Positions 60,824-64,000 of a DNA stretch of 64,000 nucleotides are shown in pieces. Origin of the DNA: Bradyrhizobium manausense. GTDB taxonomy: Bacteria > Pseudomonadota > Alphaproteobacteria > Rhizobiales > Xanthobacteraceae. A model generated the notes under the pieces. That model saw only the letters and a list, made by a program, of their open reading frames with translations, was not told the DNA's origin and searched no databases. The stretch lies in the NCBI RefSeq assembly GCF_018129685.1, contig NZ_JAFCLG010000001.1, positions 1,488,001 to 1,552,000 of the forward strand, given 5' to 3'. Position 1 is the stretch's first letter; each line of letters opens with the position of its first letter. A program made the position numbers and the translations under genes.

Positions 60824-61284
60824 CCGACGCGAGCAAACCCGTTCTCACCGGCGGCTGCCAATGCGGCGCGGTGCGCTTTGCGATTTCGGCGACGCCCAAC
60901 CGGGTTTCGATCTGCCATTGCCGGATGTGCCAGAAGGCAAGCGGCGCGCCGTTCGCCTCCTTCGCTGACGTCAACCGCACCGATTTCGCATGGACCAGGG
61001 GACAGCCGTCCGCGTTCCGCTCCTCCTCGATCGCGATGCGCGATTTCTGCGCCGCGTGCGGCACGCCGCTGAGCTTCCGTCGCATCGACGGCGACCGGAT
61101 CGAGATCATGACCGGCGCCTTCGACCGGCCCGACCGGCTGGTCCCGACGCGGCAATACGGAACTGAATCCCGCCTCGGCTGGGTGGTCGGCATCTCCAAT
61201 TTGCCAAGCCAGACCACGCAGCAGAATTACGGGCCGGAGAAGATGGCGACCATCGTCAGCCATCAGCATCCGGATCATGATTGA
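60820..61284 (+). CDS. GFA-family (glutathione-dependent formaldehyde-activating-like) protein
   Basis: 154 residues. GGCQCGAVRF, ICHCRMCQKASG and FCAACGTPLSF are the three zinc-site motifs of the GFA (Mss4-like) fold, all cysteines present. Members were named for glutathione-formaldehyde adduct formation, but most have no shown activity. It lies inside the methylmalonyl-CoA mutase operon, coupled to mutA by ATGA and overlapping the next small gene by eight bases; a metabolic link is inference. Confidence 0.9.
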   Translation: MTDASKPVLTGGCQCGAVRFAISATPNRVSICHCRMCQKASGAPFASFADVNRTDFAWTRGQPSAFRSSSIAMRDFCAACGTPLSFRRIDGDRIEIMTGAFDRPDRLVPTRQYGTESRLGWVVGISNLPSQTTQQNYGPEKMATIVSHQHPDHD

Positions 61285-61485
61285 GACAGTGATAGGCTAT
61301 GCCATGCTTCAGCTGCTCGGCGGACTATTGCTCGGTTTTGCGGAAGTGAAGTTCGGAGGACTTTTCGCGCATATGCTGTGGAGCGGATCTGGCGCAATGA
61401 CCAAGAGCCGGCTGGATGATCCAGTCTACAAGAAGAATTTGCAGAGGCTGATCGAGCACCATCGCAGCTTTGAGGATTCCAAGAA

Positions 61486-61489
<4 letters not shown>
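61277..61489 (+). CDS. Small membrane protein inside the methylmalonyl-CoA mutase operon
   Basis: 70 residues. [35 protein letters not shown] forms one or two short hydrophobic segments, followed by a charged tail with [30 protein letters not shown]. It overlaps the GFA gene by eight bases and the large-subunit gene by four, and such double overlaps support real translation. No family known to me. It could tether the mutase to the membrane, but that is a guess. Confidence 0.65.
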
Positions 61490-63642
<2,153 letters not shown>

Positions 63643-63817
63643 TTCCGCCGCCGTTGGGCTGCCCGCATCAAACCGGCGGGCCTGTTGCCGCGACAAATCT
63701 TCACGTCCCGGTGTTGACCGCCGCGCGTTCTGCGCCGGTTCATCTCGCGGTCATGATGCTCATACAGACATCCGAGCGCCGCTACAGCGGTCGGGTGCAG
63801 AATTGGTGGATATTGAC

Positions 63818-64000
63818 GTGACCTATCATCATCCAAACGCGCGGGCCGGGCTGCTCGCGATCCTGTCCGCCGTCGCAACGATTGCCGTGGCCTCCCCGGC
63901 TCTCGCCGCCGACCCCAAGCCGGACGCGATCGTCAAGAACAGGAACATCGAGGCGCGCGTCTTCCTCGACGACAAGATCAAGGCCGATGCGCCGCTCGCA
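63818..64000 (+). CDS. Exported protein, 3' end cut by window (DUF3298-like?)
   Basis: 61 codons from a GTG at 63818 to the window edge, with GGTGGA eight bases before the start. The N-terminus has a Sec signal (GLLAILSAVATIAVASPALAA) and the mature part begins DPKPDAIVKNRNIEARVFLDDKIKADAPL. This lead-in resembles rhizobial DUF3298 proteins, but too little is visible to be firm. It is 175 bp after the mutase gene, so it likely has its own promoter. Confidence 0.55.
   Translation, partial: MTYHHPNARAGLLAILSAVATIAVASPALAADPKPDAIVKNRNIEARVFLDDKIKADAPLA

Overview
The window reads as a chromosomal segment of a GC-rich alphaproteobacterium, most likely Bradyrhizobium or a close relative in the Nitrobacteraceae. 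The evidence is the set of lineage-typical proteins (a MucR-type regulator, DUF2336, DUF1491, DUF5330, DUF2231, a multi-copy zinc-ribbon family, PF04392-type binding proteins with RR signal peptides), frequent GTG/TTG starts, long antisense shadow frames caused by high GC, and dispersed inverted repeats between genes. I saw no rRNA, tRNA, CRISPR array, prophage, integrase or transposase.

Layout. 1-7.6 kb: a ThDP enzyme cut by the window edge, a DHA2 drug-type exporter, a UPF0260 cysteine-cluster protein, a class A penicillin-binding protein, and a DUF1214/DUF1254 pair. 7.9-14.2 kb: a metalloid-resistance island built as two divergent arms. The left arm is arsR, an ArsO-like flavoprotein with a cysteine-rich tail, and two MFS carriers. 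The right arm is arsR, an LMW-PTP-type arsenate reductase, an aquaglyceroporin (aqpS) and a glutaredoxin-type arsC. 14.3-16.3 kb: two divergent transglutaminase-like genes separated by a short tandem repeat. 16.3-20.5 kb: a stress-type cluster (PQQ sugar dehydrogenase-like lipoprotein, DUF2231, CsbD, DUF4142, YghA-like SDR) with one plausible EcfG promoter. 20.5-24 kb: a secreted unknown, an AIDA-repeat protein, a zinc-ribbon protein and a winged-helix regulator.

24.2-32.1 kb is a sensory block: a small membrane protein, a stand-alone receiver domain, a di-heme cytochrome c, a 1709-residue histidine kinase with eight GAF domains, and a binding protein whose start overlaps the kinase stop. 32.1-33.6 kb holds a LysR regulator that appears to lack half of its effector domain, divergent from an ATC-hydrolase-family enzyme. 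33.6-38.5 kb is a tight four-gene operon of an exported TPR-CHAT protease, a small exported beta-type protein and two zinc-ribbon proteins, one of them membrane-bound. This operon is the best candidate for an undescribed system. 38.6-48.1 kb mixes an alpha/beta hydrolase, a lipoprotein, DUF2336, DUF1491, a BrnT/BrnA toxin-antitoxin pair whose toxin gene carries a four-copy 10-bp tandem repeat, a membrane histidine kinase coupled to a peptidoglycan-binding protein, SufE and MucR.

48.4-64 kb is mostly housekeeping: two membrane glycosyltransferase-like proteins (GT39, GT87), a class II aldolase, an M20 peptidase, a HerA-like ATPase, the folate genes folP-folB-folK, and a methylmalonyl-CoA mutase operon in which the small and large subunit genes are separated by a GFA-family gene and a tiny membrane protein, all overlapping. 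A signal-peptide gene is cut by the right edge. All functional calls are from reading the sequence; no database search was run.
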